64,000 nt of DNA from Arhodomonas sp051195215 (GCF_051195215.1 NZ_JBNAZM010000017.1:26624-90623); one strand, 5' to 3'. Shown: positions 52,930 to 62,692, counted from the stretch's first letter. A program made the numbers and translations. Notes: a model not told the origin generated them from the letters alone.

Positions 52930-54099
52930 TCAGGCGCTCACCGCGGAGACGACCTTCTTGGCACCATCGGTGAGATCGTCCGCAGCAATGATGTCCAGGC
53001 CACTGTTGGCGAGGAGCTCCTTGCCCTTCTCGACATTCGTCCCCTCGAGGCGGGCAACCACCGGCACCTTGATGCCGACTTCCTTCACCGCTTCGATGAT
53101 GCCCTCGGCGATCATGTCGCAGCGCACGATGCCGCCGAAGATGTTCACGAGGATGCCCTGCACGTCGGGGCTCGAGGAGATGATCTTGAACGCCTCGGTG
53201 ACGCGCTCCTTGTTGGTGCCGCCACCGACATCCAGGAAGTTGGCCGGCTCGCCGCCATGGAGCTTGATGACGTCCATCGTGGCCATGGCGAGACCGGCCC
53301 CGTTGACCATGCAGCCGATATTGCCGTCCAGGGTGATGTAGTTGAGACCGTGCTCGGCCGCCTGCACCTCGGTCTCGTCCTCCTGGGTGACGTCGCGCAT
53401 GTCCGCGATCTCGGCCTGACGGCCGATCTCCACGGCGTTGTCGTCGACGTTCACCTTGGCATCCAGCGACAGCAGCTCGCCTTCGGCGGTCACGATCAGC
53501 GGGTTGATCTCGATAAGCGAGAGATCCCGCTCGGTGAATGCCTTGTAGAGCCCGCTCATGATGCGGGTAAGCTGCTTGATCTGGTCCTTGTCGAGCCCCA
53601 GGCCGAAGCCGAGCTGCCGGCACTGATAAGGCTGCAGGCCAGCCGCGGGGCTCACCTTCACGGTCAGGATCTTCTCGGGCTCGGTGGCGGCCACTTCCTC
53701 GATGTCCATGCCGCCGGCGACCGAGGCCATGAACACGATGCGCTTGGAAGCGCGGTCGACGACGGCGCCGAGGTACAGCTCACGCTCGATGTTGAGCCCC
53801 TGCTCGATCATCACCGCGTTGATCGGCAGGCCCTTGTCGTCCGTCTGGTGAGTGACCAACCGCTCACCGAGCATGCCCTCGGTATACTCGACTACCTCGT
53901 CGAGACTCTTGGCGAGCTTCACGCCGCCGGCCTTGCCGCGCCCGCCGGCGTGGACCTGGGCCTTGACCACCCACACATTGCCGCCGAGCTTCTCGGCCGC
54001 AGCGCGCGCCTCGTCACCGGAACGCGCGACGAAGCCCTGCGGGATGGCAATGCCGTACTGGGTGAACAAGTGCTTTGCCTGGAATTCGTGGAGATTCAT
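52930..54099 (-). CDS. sucC: Succinate-CoA ligase, beta subunit
   Basis: 389 aa with the N-terminal ATP-grasp domain (MNLHEFQAKHLFTQYGI, VKAQVHAGGRGKAGGVKLA) and the C-terminal domain LDGNIGCMVNGAGLAMATMD...GGEPANFLDVGGG. It binds the nucleotide and closes the active site with SucD. The two genes form an operon reading away from pilS; the other TCA genes are not nearby. Confidence 0.95.
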   Translation of the reverse strand: MNLHEFQAKHLFTQYGIAIPQGFVARSGDEARAAAEKLGGNVWVVKAQVHAGGRGKAGGVKLAKSLDEVVEYTEGMLGERLVTHQTDDKGLPINAVMIEQGLNIERELYLGAVVDRASKRIVFMASVAGGMDIEEVAATEPEKILTVKVSPAAGLQPYQCRQLGFGLGLDKDQIKQLTRIMSGLYKAFTERDLSLIEINPLIVTAEGELLSLDAKVNVDDNAVEIGRQAEIADMRDVTQEDETEVQAAEHGLNYITLDGNIGCMVNGAGLAMATMDVIKLHGGEPANFLDVGGGTNKERVTEAFKIISSSPDVQGILVNIFGGIVRCDMIAEGIIEAVKEVGIKVPVVARLEGTNVEKGKELLANSGLDIIAADDLTDGAKKVVSAVSA

Positions 54100-54554
54100 T
54101 GATGCGCCCTACCTCCGTGAAAAAGCCCCGGTATTCTCTACCAATAGCCAAGGCAGATCAAAAGCGACCCGCTCGTCATGTTTACCTATCGGTCAGAAAT
54201 GCTCGGAATCAATAAGTGTGCACCAGCAGCATAGCCGCAAGGACGCCATTCAACATTCTGTTTTTGAAACAGAAATAACCGATTCCGCGAGCGCGCCGGA
54301 ACCCGGCCGCCCAATCGTGTCAACGGGCCTTGCGCCGATCCTGGCACCGTAAGCCGGCCGCCAAGGGCACACGCTCAGATGCCCTGTGCGTGTCAGCCGG
54401 CAAGTCGACGAGCAGGTCGGGACCACCAACGCGAAAATACACCGACCCCGTGGCGTGGCACTGTTCGGCAACTCCGCTAACCGTGACGTATGACCTTGCA
54501 CGCCCTCCCGGCAGCCCGGAGACTGATCGCCCGGTGACGCGGGCACCCAACGAC
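54100..54554. promoter_or_regulatory. Divergent gap between sucC and pilS
   Basis: 455 nt without a supported gene. The AT-rich part (54110-54280) should hold the sucC promoter. It contains a perfect 8-bp palindrome with 3-nt loop at 54256-54274 (TTCTGTTT / AAACAGAA). The pilS reading frame is open further upstream, but homology starts only near the ATG at 54555. Confidence 0.4.
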
Positions 54555-56165
54555 ATGGACGAACACAACGACAACAAGGCGGCAGCGCTGACCTGGCGAC
54601 CACTCATCGTCTTCGACGGCTATCGCGCCGTGGTCGCGACGTTGCTGTTCGTGGGGTTCCTCGTCGGCACCATCGGCGCCCCCGACGGCGTGATCCATCC
54701 TGCCGACCCGCTGTCGTTCACCCTGGTTGCCGCCGCCTATCTCGCCGTTGCTCTTCTGCTTCTCGGCTGTGCGGCGCGCCGCACACCACCTTTCCTGGTC
54801 CAGGTCGTCTTCGGCGTGCTGGTGGATATCGGCGCCATTGCGGCACTGATTCATACGCTGGGCAGCCAGGAGAGCGGCCTGGGGATACTGATGATCTCGG
54901 CCGTCGCCGGCGGCAGCCTGCTGGGCGGCGTTCGCCTGGGGGCATTCTTCGCCGCGAGCGGCACGATCGCGCTGTTCGCGGTCCACACGCTTGCCCTGCT
55001 CTCCGGCCAGGCCGGCGCGGAAGGCTTTACGCAGGCCGCCCTGCTCGGCATCGGCATATTCGCAACCTCCCTGTCAGCCGCTCTGCTGGCACGCCGCGCG
55101 CGGGAGAGCGAGGCACTGGCAGCGGAGCGTGGCGTCGACGTCGCCAACCTCCAGGCACTCAACGCCCACATTGTTCAAAGGCTCGAGACCGGTGTCATCG
55201 CGCTTGACCGCGATGACCATATACGGTTCGCCAACCGCACCGCGAGCCCTCTCACCGGCGCCGTTGGCGATGGGCAGTCACCGCGCCTGGACGAGCGGTC
55301 CGCAGCGCTGGCAACCGTTGTCGATGACTGGCGAAACCGGCGGAGCGACTCGGCCAACACACCGATCATGATCGAGGGTGAGGAGTTCATGCCCCGCATC
55401 CTCCCGTTGGAGCCCGAGGGGCGCGGCGGCTCATTGATTTTCCTGGAGAACCTCACGGAAATGCGGGCCCAGGTCCAGCAGGCCAAGCTCGCCGCCATGG
55501 GCCGGCTGACCGCGAGCATCGCCCACGAAGTACGGAACCCCCTCGGCGCAATGATGCAGGCCGCCCAACTGCTCGAAGAGACGGACAACCTGGCCCAGGG
55601 CGAGCGGCGCATGCTGGATATCATCCTCAAACAGGGGCGCCGGCTGAACGAGACCGTGGAAAACGTGCTGCAGCTCTCCCGCCGCGCGCCCGCGGACCGC
55701 GAGCCCGTCGAGCTCCACACGTGGGCGAAAACAGTCGCCGAAGAATGGCGAGCCCAACAAGGGCCAAAGTACGCCGACATGGCGCTCACCATCGACGCCG
55801 AGCCGGCCGAAGCGCCATTCGATTCGACACACCTGCGGCAGGTACTCGAAAACCTGCTGCGCAACGCAGTTGACCACGGTGGCGACCCCCCCCAGGTGCG
55901 AATCGCCACCGGGTATGATGCCCGCGGAGCCGCGTACCTGGAGGTCGCCGACAATGGCCCGGGTATCGACGCGGAAATCCGGGAGCACCTCTTCGAGCCC
56001 TTTGCCACGAGCCGGCGTGACGGCACGGGCCTCGGACTCTACCTCGCCCGCGAGCTCTGCGAGGCCAGCCGGGCCCGCATCGAGCTCGTGGACGCAACGC
56101 ACGGGGCCTGCTTCCGCATCACCTTCGCGCGCACTCAGGACGAACAACAGGGAGCCACGGGATGA
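54555..56165 (+). CDS. pilS: Type IV pilus sensor histidine kinase PilS
   Basis: 536 aa. About six membrane segments occupy residues 25-190, followed by a PAS domain (LNAHIVQRLETGVIALDRDDHI). The phosphoacceptor is in SIAHEVRNPLGAMMQAAQLL, and the ATPase domain shows DNGPGIDAEIREHLFEPF and GTGLGLYLARELC. PilS controls PilR and hence pilA transcription. No clear ribosome site precedes the ATG. The stop overlaps the pilR start. Confidence 0.92.
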   Translation: MDEHNDNKAAALTWRPLIVFDGYRAVVATLLFVGFLVGTIGAPDGVIHPADPLSFTLVAAAYLAVALLLLGCAARRTPPFLVQVVFGVLVDIGAIAALIHTLGSQESGLGILMISAVAGGSLLGGVRLGAFFAASGTIALFAVHTLALLSGQAGAEGFTQAALLGIGIFATSLSAALLARRARESEALAAERGVDVANLQALNAHIVQRLETGVIALDRDDHIRFANRTASPLTGAVGDGQSPRLDERSAALATVVDDWRNRRSDSANTPIMIEGEEFMPRILPLEPEGRGGSLIFLENLTEMRAQVQQAKLAAMGRLTASIAHEVRNPLGAMMQAAQLLEETDNLAQGERRMLDIILKQGRRLNETVENVLQLSRRAPADREPVELHTWAKTVAEEWRAQQGPKYADMALTIDAEPAEAPFDSTHLRQVLENLLRNAVDHGGDPPQVRIATGYDARGAAYLEVADNGPGIDAEIREHLFEPFATSRRDGTGLGLYLARELCEASRARIELVDATHGACFRITFARTQDEQQGATG

Positions 56166-57502
56166 GCCGACCCAAGGCACTGATCGTCGACGACGAAGCC
56201 GACATTCGCGATCTCGCCGAGCTCACGCTCGGGCGCATGGATATCGAGACCCGCAGCGCGGCCAACCTCAGCGAGGCCGAAGCGTACCTCAAAAGCGAGA
56301 CGTTCGGCCTGTGCCTGACCGACATGCGTCTCCCCGACGGGGACGGCATGGACCTCGTGCGCCATATCACCGCACGCTACCCCCACACCCCGGTGGCGAT
56401 GATCACCGCCCATGGAAGCATTGACACGGCAATCGAAGCGCTGAAGACCGGCGCATTCGACTTCGTCACCAAGCCAGTGGACATCAACGTCCTGCGGCAG
56501 CTCGTCGACCACGCGCTGCGACTCACCGAGGAACCCGCCGAGCGCCGCTCCCGGGACATCCTCCTCGGCGACTCGCCGCCCATGCAGCAAATCCGGGGCA
56601 CCATCGTCAAACTCGCCCGCAGCCAGGCCCCAGTGTACATCTGCGGGGAATCCGGAACCGGCAAGGAGCTCATCGCACGCCTCATCCACGACAAGGGACC
56701 ACGGCGCGAGCAACCGTTCGTGCCCGTCAACTGCGGCGCGATCCCCAGCGAGCTCATGGAAAGCGAGTTCTTCGGCCACAAGAAAGGCAGCTTCACCGGC
56801 GCCACCGGTGACCGCCAGGGACTGTTCCAGGCCGCACAGGGCGGCACCCTGTTTCTCGACGAAGTGGCGGATCTGCCGGCACACATGCAGGTCAAACTGC
56901 TCCGCGCCATCCAGGAAAAGGCCGTACGCCCTGTGGGCAGCGCCCGCGAGGAAACCATCGACGTCCGCATCCTCTCTGCCACACACCATGACCTGGGCGA
57001 GCTCGTGGATGAGGGCCGATTCCGGCAGGACCTCTACTACCGCATCAACGTCATCCGGCTCCGCGCCCCGAGCCTGCGCGAACGCCCCGACGACATTCCA
57101 CTTCTCGTGGATCACGTACTCGAGCGCTTCAGCGACAACGGCGCGCCAAAGGTCCGCCTCACCCCCGACGCCGTGCGAACACTGCAGTGCTACCGCTTCC
57201 CCGGCAACGTGCGCGAGCTGGAGAACGTCCTGGAGCGCGCGCTGACGCTAAGCGATGGCCCGGAAATCACCGCCGAGGATCTCCAACTGCCTGCCGAAGG
57301 CATGATGACCGCCCCCGCCGGCCCCGCCACCCCGGAGCCGTCGGAGGACTTCGAGCTCGAGAGCTACATGGACGACATCGAGCGCAATGTCATCAATCGA
57401 GCGCTGGAGAAGGCGGGGAACAACAAGACTGCGGCCGCGCAACTTCTGGGCATCAGCTTTCGGGCATTGCGTTACCGGTTGAAAAAGCTCGGACTGGAGT
57501 AA
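56162..57502 (+). CDS. pilR: Sigma-54-dependent response regulator PilR
   Basis: 446 aa NtrC-type activator. The receiver (LIVDDEADIRDLAELTL, phospho-Asp in CLTDMRLPD), the AAA+ domain (Walker A GESGTGKE, sigma-54 loop GSFTGA, Walker B GGTLFLDEVADL) and the Fis-type helix-turn-helix (NNKTAAAQLLGISFRALRYRLKKL) are all present. The loop has Ser in place of the usual Ala of GAFTGA. It overlaps pilS by 4 nt, and a matching sigma-54 promoter stands before pilA. Confidence 0.94.
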   Translation: MSRPKALIVDDEADIRDLAELTLGRMDIETRSAANLSEAEAYLKSETFGLCLTDMRLPDGDGMDLVRHITARYPHTPVAMITAHGSIDTAIEALKTGAFDFVTKPVDINVLRQLVDHALRLTEEPAERRSRDILLGDSPPMQQIRGTIVKLARSQAPVYICGESGTGKELIARLIHDKGPRREQPFVPVNCGAIPSELMESEFFGHKKGSFTGATGDRQGLFQAAQGGTLFLDEVADLPAHMQVKLLRAIQEKAVRPVGSAREETIDVRILSATHHDLGELVDEGRFRQDLYYRINVIRLRAPSLRERPDDIPLLVDHVLERFSDNGAPKVRLTPDAVRTLQCYRFPGNVRELENVLERALTLSDGPEITAEDLQLPAEGMMTAPAGPATPEPSEDFELESYMDDIERNVINRALEKAGNNKTAAAQLLGISFRALRYRLKKLGLE

Positions 57503-57862
57503 CGCCGCCCAGTCAGCCCGATCACCGAGTACTGATGCGCGAAAACGAATCCACCGCGGACTCAATGGGCGACAGACGAAGGCCGTACCTTCCGAGCAAG
57601 GCCAGCCAACCAGGACTGGCCGCGCCAATCACCCGACACGCTCAACCGCTGGCGGGCCGTTACCTACAGGCCGCCTTCCTCTCGCACTCAACGGCCTGCC
57701 AATAAACGTCACCCACACGACGCGCCCGGTGACCACTCTTGTCAATTGCTTCCCCAAACGGTTGCTAGCAAACAATCCCCGTCGCTCGGAGAGCGACAAC
57801 AATACGTCGTAAGTCAGGGAGTTACGGACCAAGGCTTGCCTCACCGATAACGTGCGCAGAGG

Positions 57863-57878
57863 TGGCACGCAACCTGCA
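57863..57878 (+). promoter_or_regulatory. Sigma-54 promoter of pilA
   Basis: TGGCACGCAACCTGCA matches the -24/-12 consensus (TGGCACG-N4-TTGCA) with a single mismatch, with GG and GC correctly spaced. Initiation would be near 57890, leaving about 110 nt of leader before pilA. PilR sites are expected in the 57503-57860 stretch, which also contains TTGCTAGCAA and a GTCGCTC/GAGCGAC hairpin at 57781-57797; no other gene is visible there. Confidence 0.85.
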
Positions 57879-58000
57879 TTCTATTGAGTGAGGGGTGAGT
57901 GGGGGTCCGAAGGACGCTTCGATCTCAGCCCGCCGGGCACCGCGACGCGCTCGTGGCCCGAAATGCTTCGAAGCAAGTTGAACGCAAAGGGAGTTCACTA

Positions 58001-58519
58001 ATGAAGAAAGTGCAGCAAGGTCTACAGCGGGGTTTTACCCTCATCGAGCTGATGATCGTTGTGGCGATCATCGGCATTCTCGCTGCCTTCGCCATTCCGG
58101 CGTATCAGGACTACATGGTCGGTGCGCAGGTCGGTGAAGGCCCGAGCCTGGTCTCAAGCGCCAAGACCGCTTATGGTAACTTCATAAGTGAACATGGCCG
58201 TCTTCCGTCGCCTTCCGGTTCGAGCGCTAATGCGTCTCTGGGAATGTCGCAGCCAACCAGCATCCAGGGTCAATATGTTTCCCAGGTCATGGCAAATAGC
58301 GACGGGACCATTACCGTGACGTACGGCAATGAGGCCAACGCCTCGATCGCTGGCAACACCTTGGTATTCCACGTGGCGGTCGACGCATGGCCGCCGACCA
58401 CCAACGTGGCGTGGGTATGCGGTGATTCAGGTGCCCCGAACGGGACCCAGACTAATGTTGCAGCTGTGGGCCGCACCAGCACTGTCCAGGACCGGTATCT
58501 GCCGTCGTCCTGCTACTAA
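58001..58519 (+). CDS. pilA: Type IVa major pilin PilA
   Basis: 172 aa prepilin. An 11-residue leader (MKKVQQGLQRG) is followed by the N-methylated Phe and FTLIE with Glu at +5, then the hydrophobic helix. The disulfide loop cysteines are Cys140 and Cys171, and the protein ends SSCY. The Ser pair next to the last Cys is in the same place as the glycosylated C-terminal Ser of some Pseudomonas pilins. An AAAGGGAG site precedes the ATG. It is transcribed from the sigma-54 promoter and followed by a strong terminator. Confidence 0.94.
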   Translation: MKKVQQGLQRGFTLIELMIVVAIIGILAAFAIPAYQDYMVGAQVGEGPSLVSSAKTAYGNFISEHGRLPSPSGSSANASLGMSQPTSIQGQYVSQVMANSDGTITVTYGNEANASIAGNTLVFHVAVDAWPPTTNVAWVCGDSGAPNGTQTNVAAVGRTSTVQDRYLPSSCY

Positions 58520-58543
58520 GCTAGCCTGACCAGCATCGGCAAG

Positions 58544-58568
58544 AAGCCCCGCCCTGCGGGGCTTTTTT
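58544..58568 (+). terminator. Rho-independent terminator of pilA
   Basis: AAGCCCCGC, loop CCT, GCGGGGCTT and a run of T form a textbook intrinsic terminator 25 nt after the pilA stop. The downstream glycosyltransferase gene begins only 30 nt later, so partial read-through could couple it to pilA at a low level. Confidence 0.92.
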
Positions 58569-58597
58569 GATCCCGGAACAAGGGGAATAATTGCAGC

Positions 58598-60544
58598 ATG
58601 TATCTGCGTTCACGCACAGCGACGGCCCTGCTCCTCGGCCTCGTGCTCGCAGCCGTTGCATTGGCCTACTGGCCCGGAATGTCGGGCGGCTTCGTGTTCG
58701 ACGATTTCCCCAACCTGGTGAACAACAAGCGAACGCAGATCGATGAACTCGAATGGACGCAATTGAAGCAGGCGGCGCTGGCGAGCGACTCCAGCATCTT
58801 CCGCCGCCCTCTTGCGATGCTGAGCCTGTCCTTGCAACGCTACTTCACAGGCCTGGACCCGTTCCCCATGAAGGCGGCGAATCTTTCACTTCATCTGGGG
58901 AACACGCTGCTCGTCTTCCTGCTGCTCAGCGGGCTGTTGCGAACGGCCTCAATACGCTGGGGAGAGCGCCACATAGTCCGGCCCACCACTCTGGCTCTCT
59001 TGGTGGCAGCCGGCTGGGGCCTCGCCCCAATCAACCTAACCGGGGTGCTGTTCGTCATTCAGCGCATGGAAAGCCTGGCTGCCTTCTTCACGCTGGTGGG
59101 GCTACTGGCCTATGTCCATGGCAGACAGCGTCTCGCGGCAGGAAGGCAGAGCGGACTGGCATGGATGTGGGGAGGCGTTGCGGGGGGCACGACCATCGGC
59201 ATTCTGGCCAAAGAGACCGCCGTGATGCTACCGGTCTACGCCATTCTGATCGAATGGCTGTTCTTCAGCTTCGGACGCCCACGCACCGGGGAACGCTGGA
59301 TGATTGGCGGACTCTTCCTGGCCACTTTGATTCTGCCAGGACTCGCCGGCTTGGCATGGTTGCTCCCGAACATCGTGTCGAATGTCGAACTATCGAATCG
59401 ACCGTTCGATCTCTTTCAACGGCTATGGACCCAGGGGCGTGTCCTCTGGCACTACATTGCCTGGACGATACTGCCCAGTCCGGGAAGCCTGTCCCTGTAC
59501 CATGATGCCTTCCCGGTATCCCGAGGCCCGTTGACGCCTTGGACAACCTTGCCCGCCGCATTGGGTCTGGCAAGCCTGGCAGCGCTCGCGGTGGCAGTGC
59601 GCCGGCGTCTTCGTAGTGTCAGCTTCGGTATTCTCTGGTTCTTCGTAATGCACCTCCTGGTGTCCACCGTTCTGAATCTGGAGCTGGTGTACGAACACCG
59701 GAATTATCTGAGCTCTGCAGGCCTTATTCTTGCGTTTTTCTCCGCATTACTCCACGCGCGCTGGCTCAAGTGGCCATCCGCTCGACAATGTGCTGTGGTG
59801 GCAGTCATCATGCTGTACGGATTCCTGACCTTCGTACGCGCCAGCGAGTGGTCCCATCCCGTGGAACATGCGTATTTCGAGGCCAGTCACAACCCGGAAT
59901 CGCCCAGGGCCGCCTATACATTTGCCCTTATGCTGCTCATCGACAACCCGGAACCCGGAACTCGTCGGTTCGTTCTTGCCAAAACCACCCTGCAGAAGGC
60001 GGCGGAACTAGAGAATGCCGGATTGTTGCCACTGCAGGGGTTGATCCGACTGCACGCCGGAAGCGACCTGCCGGTTCCGTCGGCCTGGTGGGAAGACATG
60101 CGCACGTACGTCGCACACCACAACCTGACTTCACAGGATATAAACGCGCTCTACAAGGTACTCGAACCTTTGGTCAAAGGGAAAACGCCATACCCTCCCG
60201 AGGAGATCGAGTCCATCCTTCAGGAGGCGGTTAATCACCATCCCGGGAACGCCATACTGCTCACTATGCAGGCCAACTTCCTGCTGAACGTCACAGGTGA
60301 CTACCAGCAGGCCGAGAGGTTACTCGATAAAGCGATGAAGATGCGCCCGAACGACCCGGCCATGTGGCGAAATCTCATAGACTACCAGCTGACCACCAAT
60401 CAGCTGGATGCTGCTGAAAGCAGCATCCAGCGTCTCAAATCGATAGACCGCCTCGGCAGAGAACGAAAAGCCATCACGAGATTTGAGAACAGGCTTGAAG
60501 AAAAGAGCTTGGATACAGACTCTGCATTGAGCCAACCGGAATGA
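58598..60544 (+). CDS. GT-C-like membrane glycosyltransferase with C-terminal TPR region (candidate pilin glycosyltransferase)
   Basis: 648 aa with about ten membrane segments in residues 8-430 and a soluble C-terminal part with TPR-like helices (from about 470; ILLTMQANFLLNVTGDYQQAERLLDKAMKMRPNDPAMWRNL). Asp35-Asp36 (GFVFDDFPN) sit in the first periplasmic loop, the position of the catalytic acidic pair in GT-C enzymes of the PMT/TMTC type. It resembles bacterial TMTC-like proteins, not the O-antigen-ligase type TfpO/PglL usually found beside pilA. The place right after pilA and the GT2 gene downstream suggest sugar transfer to pilin or another surface protein. Base composition is lower in GC than the housekeeping part. 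Confidence 0.7.
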   Translation: MYLRSRTATALLLGLVLAAVALAYWPGMSGGFVFDDFPNLVNNKRTQIDELEWTQLKQAALASDSSIFRRPLAMLSLSLQRYFTGLDPFPMKAANLSLHLGNTLLVFLLLSGLLRTASIRWGERHIVRPTTLALLVAAGWGLAPINLTGVLFVIQRMESLAAFFTLVGLLAYVHGRQRLAAGRQSGLAWMWGGVAGGTTIGILAKETAVMLPVYAILIEWLFFSFGRPRTGERWMIGGLFLATLILPGLAGLAWLLPNIVSNVELSNRPFDLFQRLWTQGRVLWHYIAWTILPSPGSLSLYHDAFPVSRGPLTPWTTLPAALGLASLAALAVAVRRRLRSVSFGILWFFVMHLLVSTVLNLELVYEHRNYLSSAGLILAFFSALLHARWLKWPSARQCAVVAVIMLYGFLTFVRASEWSHPVEHAYFEASHNPESPRAAYTFALMLLIDNPEPGTRRFVLAKTTLQKAAELENAGLLPLQGLIRLHAGSDLPVPSAWWEDMRTYVAHHNLTSQDINALYKVLEPLVKGKTPYPPEEIESILQEAVNHHPGNAILLTMQANFLLNVTGDYQQAERLLDKAMKMRPNDPAMWRNLIDYQLTTNQLDAAESSIQRLKSIDRLGRERKAITRFENRLEEKSLDTDSALSQPE

Positions 60545-60621
60545 TTACAAGCAAAAAAAGATAGCCAGCGCCGCCTTACTGCGGCGTTCCGAGAGCAGAA
60601 AAACAGTATAGGAACAGACTG

Positions 60622-61494
60622 GTGAAAGCCGAGGAAAAAGAGGTGGAAAAAATTTCGATCATCCTCCCCGCCAAGAACGAGGCGGCCACAGTGGGGGACA
60701 CGGTAGCCCGCATTCGCGCGCTGTCCACGAAGGTTGTAGAGGTGCTGGTGGTCGACGACGGTTCGTCCGACGACACTGCTGCAATGGCAGCAGAAGCCGG
60801 AGCACGCGTGCTTTCTCACACCTACAGCAAGGGCAATGGCGCGGCAATCAAGACAGGGGCTCGTCACGCAAAGGGTGACGTCCTCGTTTTCATGGACGCC
60901 GACGGCCAACACGACCCCGGCGATATTCCAGGGCTGCTGGAGAAGGTTACCGCCGGTGCAGACATGGTAATCGGTGCCCGCGGCAACGGTTCGCAGGCAA
61001 GCCTGGGCCGGGGTATGGCAAACCATCTCTATAACGCCCTCGCGACCTACATGACCGGAAACCCCATTCGGGATCTCACTTCCGGGTTTCGCGCTGTACG
61101 TGCCGAGAAATTCCGAGAATTCCTGTCCCTGCTGCCCAACGGTTTCTCCTACCCAACGACGATCACAATGGCGTTCTTCCGCGCCGGATACACCGTGGAA
61201 TACGTACCTATAAAGGCCGCTCGGCGTACCGGCGCAAGTCATATACGCCCCTTACGTGACGGTCTGCGATTTCTGGTGATTATCTTCAAGATTGCCACAC
61301 TCTATTCGCCCCTGAAAATATTTGTCCCCGGAAGCGCAGGATTATTCATGTTGGGACTGGGCTACTACGGCTTTACATTTATAACGCAGGGCCGTTTCAC
61401 CAACATGTCTGCACTCTTGTTAACGACCGCAATCCTTATATTTTTGATCGGTCTGGTATCCGAGCAGATAACCCAGCTGATGTACAAGGAATGA
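60622..61494 (+). CDS. Family 2 glycosyltransferase, polyprenol-phosphate sugar synthase type
   Basis: 290 aa. The GT-A domain shows ISIILPAKNEAATVGDTV, VLVVDDGSSDDT, the metal-binding MDADGQHDP and GFRAVRAEKFREFL; two C-terminal membrane segments follow (about 232-285). This is the layout of DPM1/GtrB-like enzymes that make undecaprenyl-phosphate sugars. The GTG at 60622 has an AGGA site; a GTG at 60643 is an alternative. The stop overlaps the next small ORF (ATGA). It could supply the donor used by the upstream GT-C protein. Confidence 0.87.
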   Translation: MKAEEKEVEKISIILPAKNEAATVGDTVARIRALSTKVVEVLVVDDGSSDDTAAMAAEAGARVLSHTYSKGNGAAIKTGARHAKGDVLVFMDADGQHDPGDIPGLLEKVTAGADMVIGARGNGSQASLGRGMANHLYNALATYMTGNPIRDLTSGFRAVRAEKFREFLSLLPNGFSYPTTITMAFFRAGYTVEYVPIKAARRTGASHIRPLRDGLRFLVIIFKIATLYSPLKIFVPGSAGLFMLGLGYYGFTFITQGRFTNMSALLLTTAILIFLIGLVSEQITQLMYKE

Positions 61495-61808
61495 ATACTG
61501 CAGGATTCCTGAAGCCGACGTTTTTGATCGCCAGCATGCAGAAGGCCGGCACCACCGGCGAGCTACCCGAGGGCGCAGTCAACCCCGCACGTATCCCCCG
61601 TCTGCTGTGGCTGAACCGCCTGCTGGGGCGCACCAATAGCACACTCCGCCGCAACATCACGCCGAGACGGATACTGGAATACAACCATGTGGTCGGGTAC
61701 TACCCTCGGTTAGCAGAGACGGATGCCCGATACGCCCGCGACATGCTTCTGGAGGCAGACCCCGACTTGCTTCGATACCATCCCGGTCTCATGGAGAACA
61801 GTGCATGA
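61491..61808 (+). pseudogene. Small ORF with a sulfotransferase-like N-terminus, probably a deletion remnant
   Basis: 105 aa. The N-terminus PTFLIASMQKAGTT is the PAPS-binding (5'-PSB) motif of sulfotransferases, but the sequence after it (GELPEGAVNPARIPRLL onward) does not continue the fold and no 3'-phosphate motif follows. It is far too short for a sulfotransferase. The ORF is perfectly coupled on both sides by ATGA overlaps, so it is still translated or was deleted in frame. It may be a fusion of two gene ends. The last 50 residues (RRILEYNHVVGYYPRLAE) are not recognised. Confidence 0.5.
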
Positions 61809-62692
61809 CACCAAGGATCGGGACTCGCTTGCTGTGGGGCGGCGCTTATCTCAAAGAGGGCTGGTACGCCACCAGGCGGACGATACGCGGAGGGGGGCCA
61901 CCGGACCTACTGATCGTGGGCGCGCAAAAGGCGGGCACAACCTCGTTGTTCAACTACCTGTGTGCAACACCAGGCTTTTCCGGCTCACAACGCAAGGAGG
62001 TTCGCTTTTTCAGCCACGACGGACGCTATCGCCGCGGAACCGCTTGGTACGAGCGCTTTTTCCACGGCCGTGGCAGAGGGATGCGATTCGAGGCCACTCC
62101 TGAGTATCTCTACCGCCCTGACGTACCCGCGCGCATCCACGCCCACTACCCCAATGTGCGAATCGTCATGGTGTTGCGTGAGCCTGTGTCCCGGGCCTAT
62201 TCCGCCTGGAACATGTATCGCCGATGGGCCGAGCGAGGGTTCATGCCGCTGGCGATGTGGCAGGAGCGGGCCAGCAATCCGCTTTACAGCTTGTTTTTCA
62301 CGGGCTCGCCACCCTCATTCGAGGAATACGTCGCACACGAGATGCAACTGCTGAAATCGATCGAACCTCCGCCGGAGCCAGGCATTCTCCGCCGTGGGAT
62401 CTATGCCGATCAGCTATCACGTTACCTGAGGTATTTCGATTTCAATCAGGTGCTGGTGCTGGGCTTTAGCGAGCTGGCCGAATCCCCGAAACAAACCATC
62501 GGCCGTGTCGTTGCCTTTGCGAAATCGGACGCCCCGGGGCGCACGAAGGGGACCCGACATTACCCGTTGCCGCACAATACCGGGCATTACCGAGCCCGAG
62601 CCCCGGACCCGATAGCCGCTCGACTACGGGATTTCTATGCCCCGCACAACGAGCGGTTGTGGTCACTTCTCGGCCGAAGTGTTCACTGGTGA
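61805..62692 (+). CDS. Sulfotransferase (heparan-sulfate/NDST-like fold)
   Basis: 295 aa. The 5'-PSB loop LLIVGAQKAGTTSLFNYL and the 3'-PB motif RIVMVLREPVSRAYSAWNMY bind PAPS, and KEVRFFSHDGRY follows as in glycan sulfotransferases. No signal peptide or membrane segment is present, so it should act in the cytoplasm on a lipid-linked or nucleotide-activated acceptor. It overlaps the preceding small ORF by ATGA and the following deacetylase by GTGA. The acceptor is unknown. Confidence 0.88.
   Translation: MTPRIGTRLLWGGAYLKEGWYATRRTIRGGGPPDLLIVGAQKAGTTSLFNYLCATPGFSGSQRKEVRFFSHDGRYRRGTAWYERFFHGRGRGMRFEATPEYLYRPDVPARIHAHYPNVRIVMVLREPVSRAYSAWNMYRRWAERGFMPLAMWQERASNPLYSLFFTGSPPSFEEYVAHEMQLLKSIEPPPEPGILRRGIYADQLSRYLRYFDFNQVLVLGFSELAESPKQTIGRVVAFAKSDAPGRTKGTRHYPLPHNTGHYRARAPDPIAARLRDFYAPHNERLWSLLGRSVHW

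Noticed and set aside
57539..57700. Small ORFs in the pilR-pilA gap
   Set aside because: They are short, lack ribosome sites and would sit in the expected PilR-binding region.
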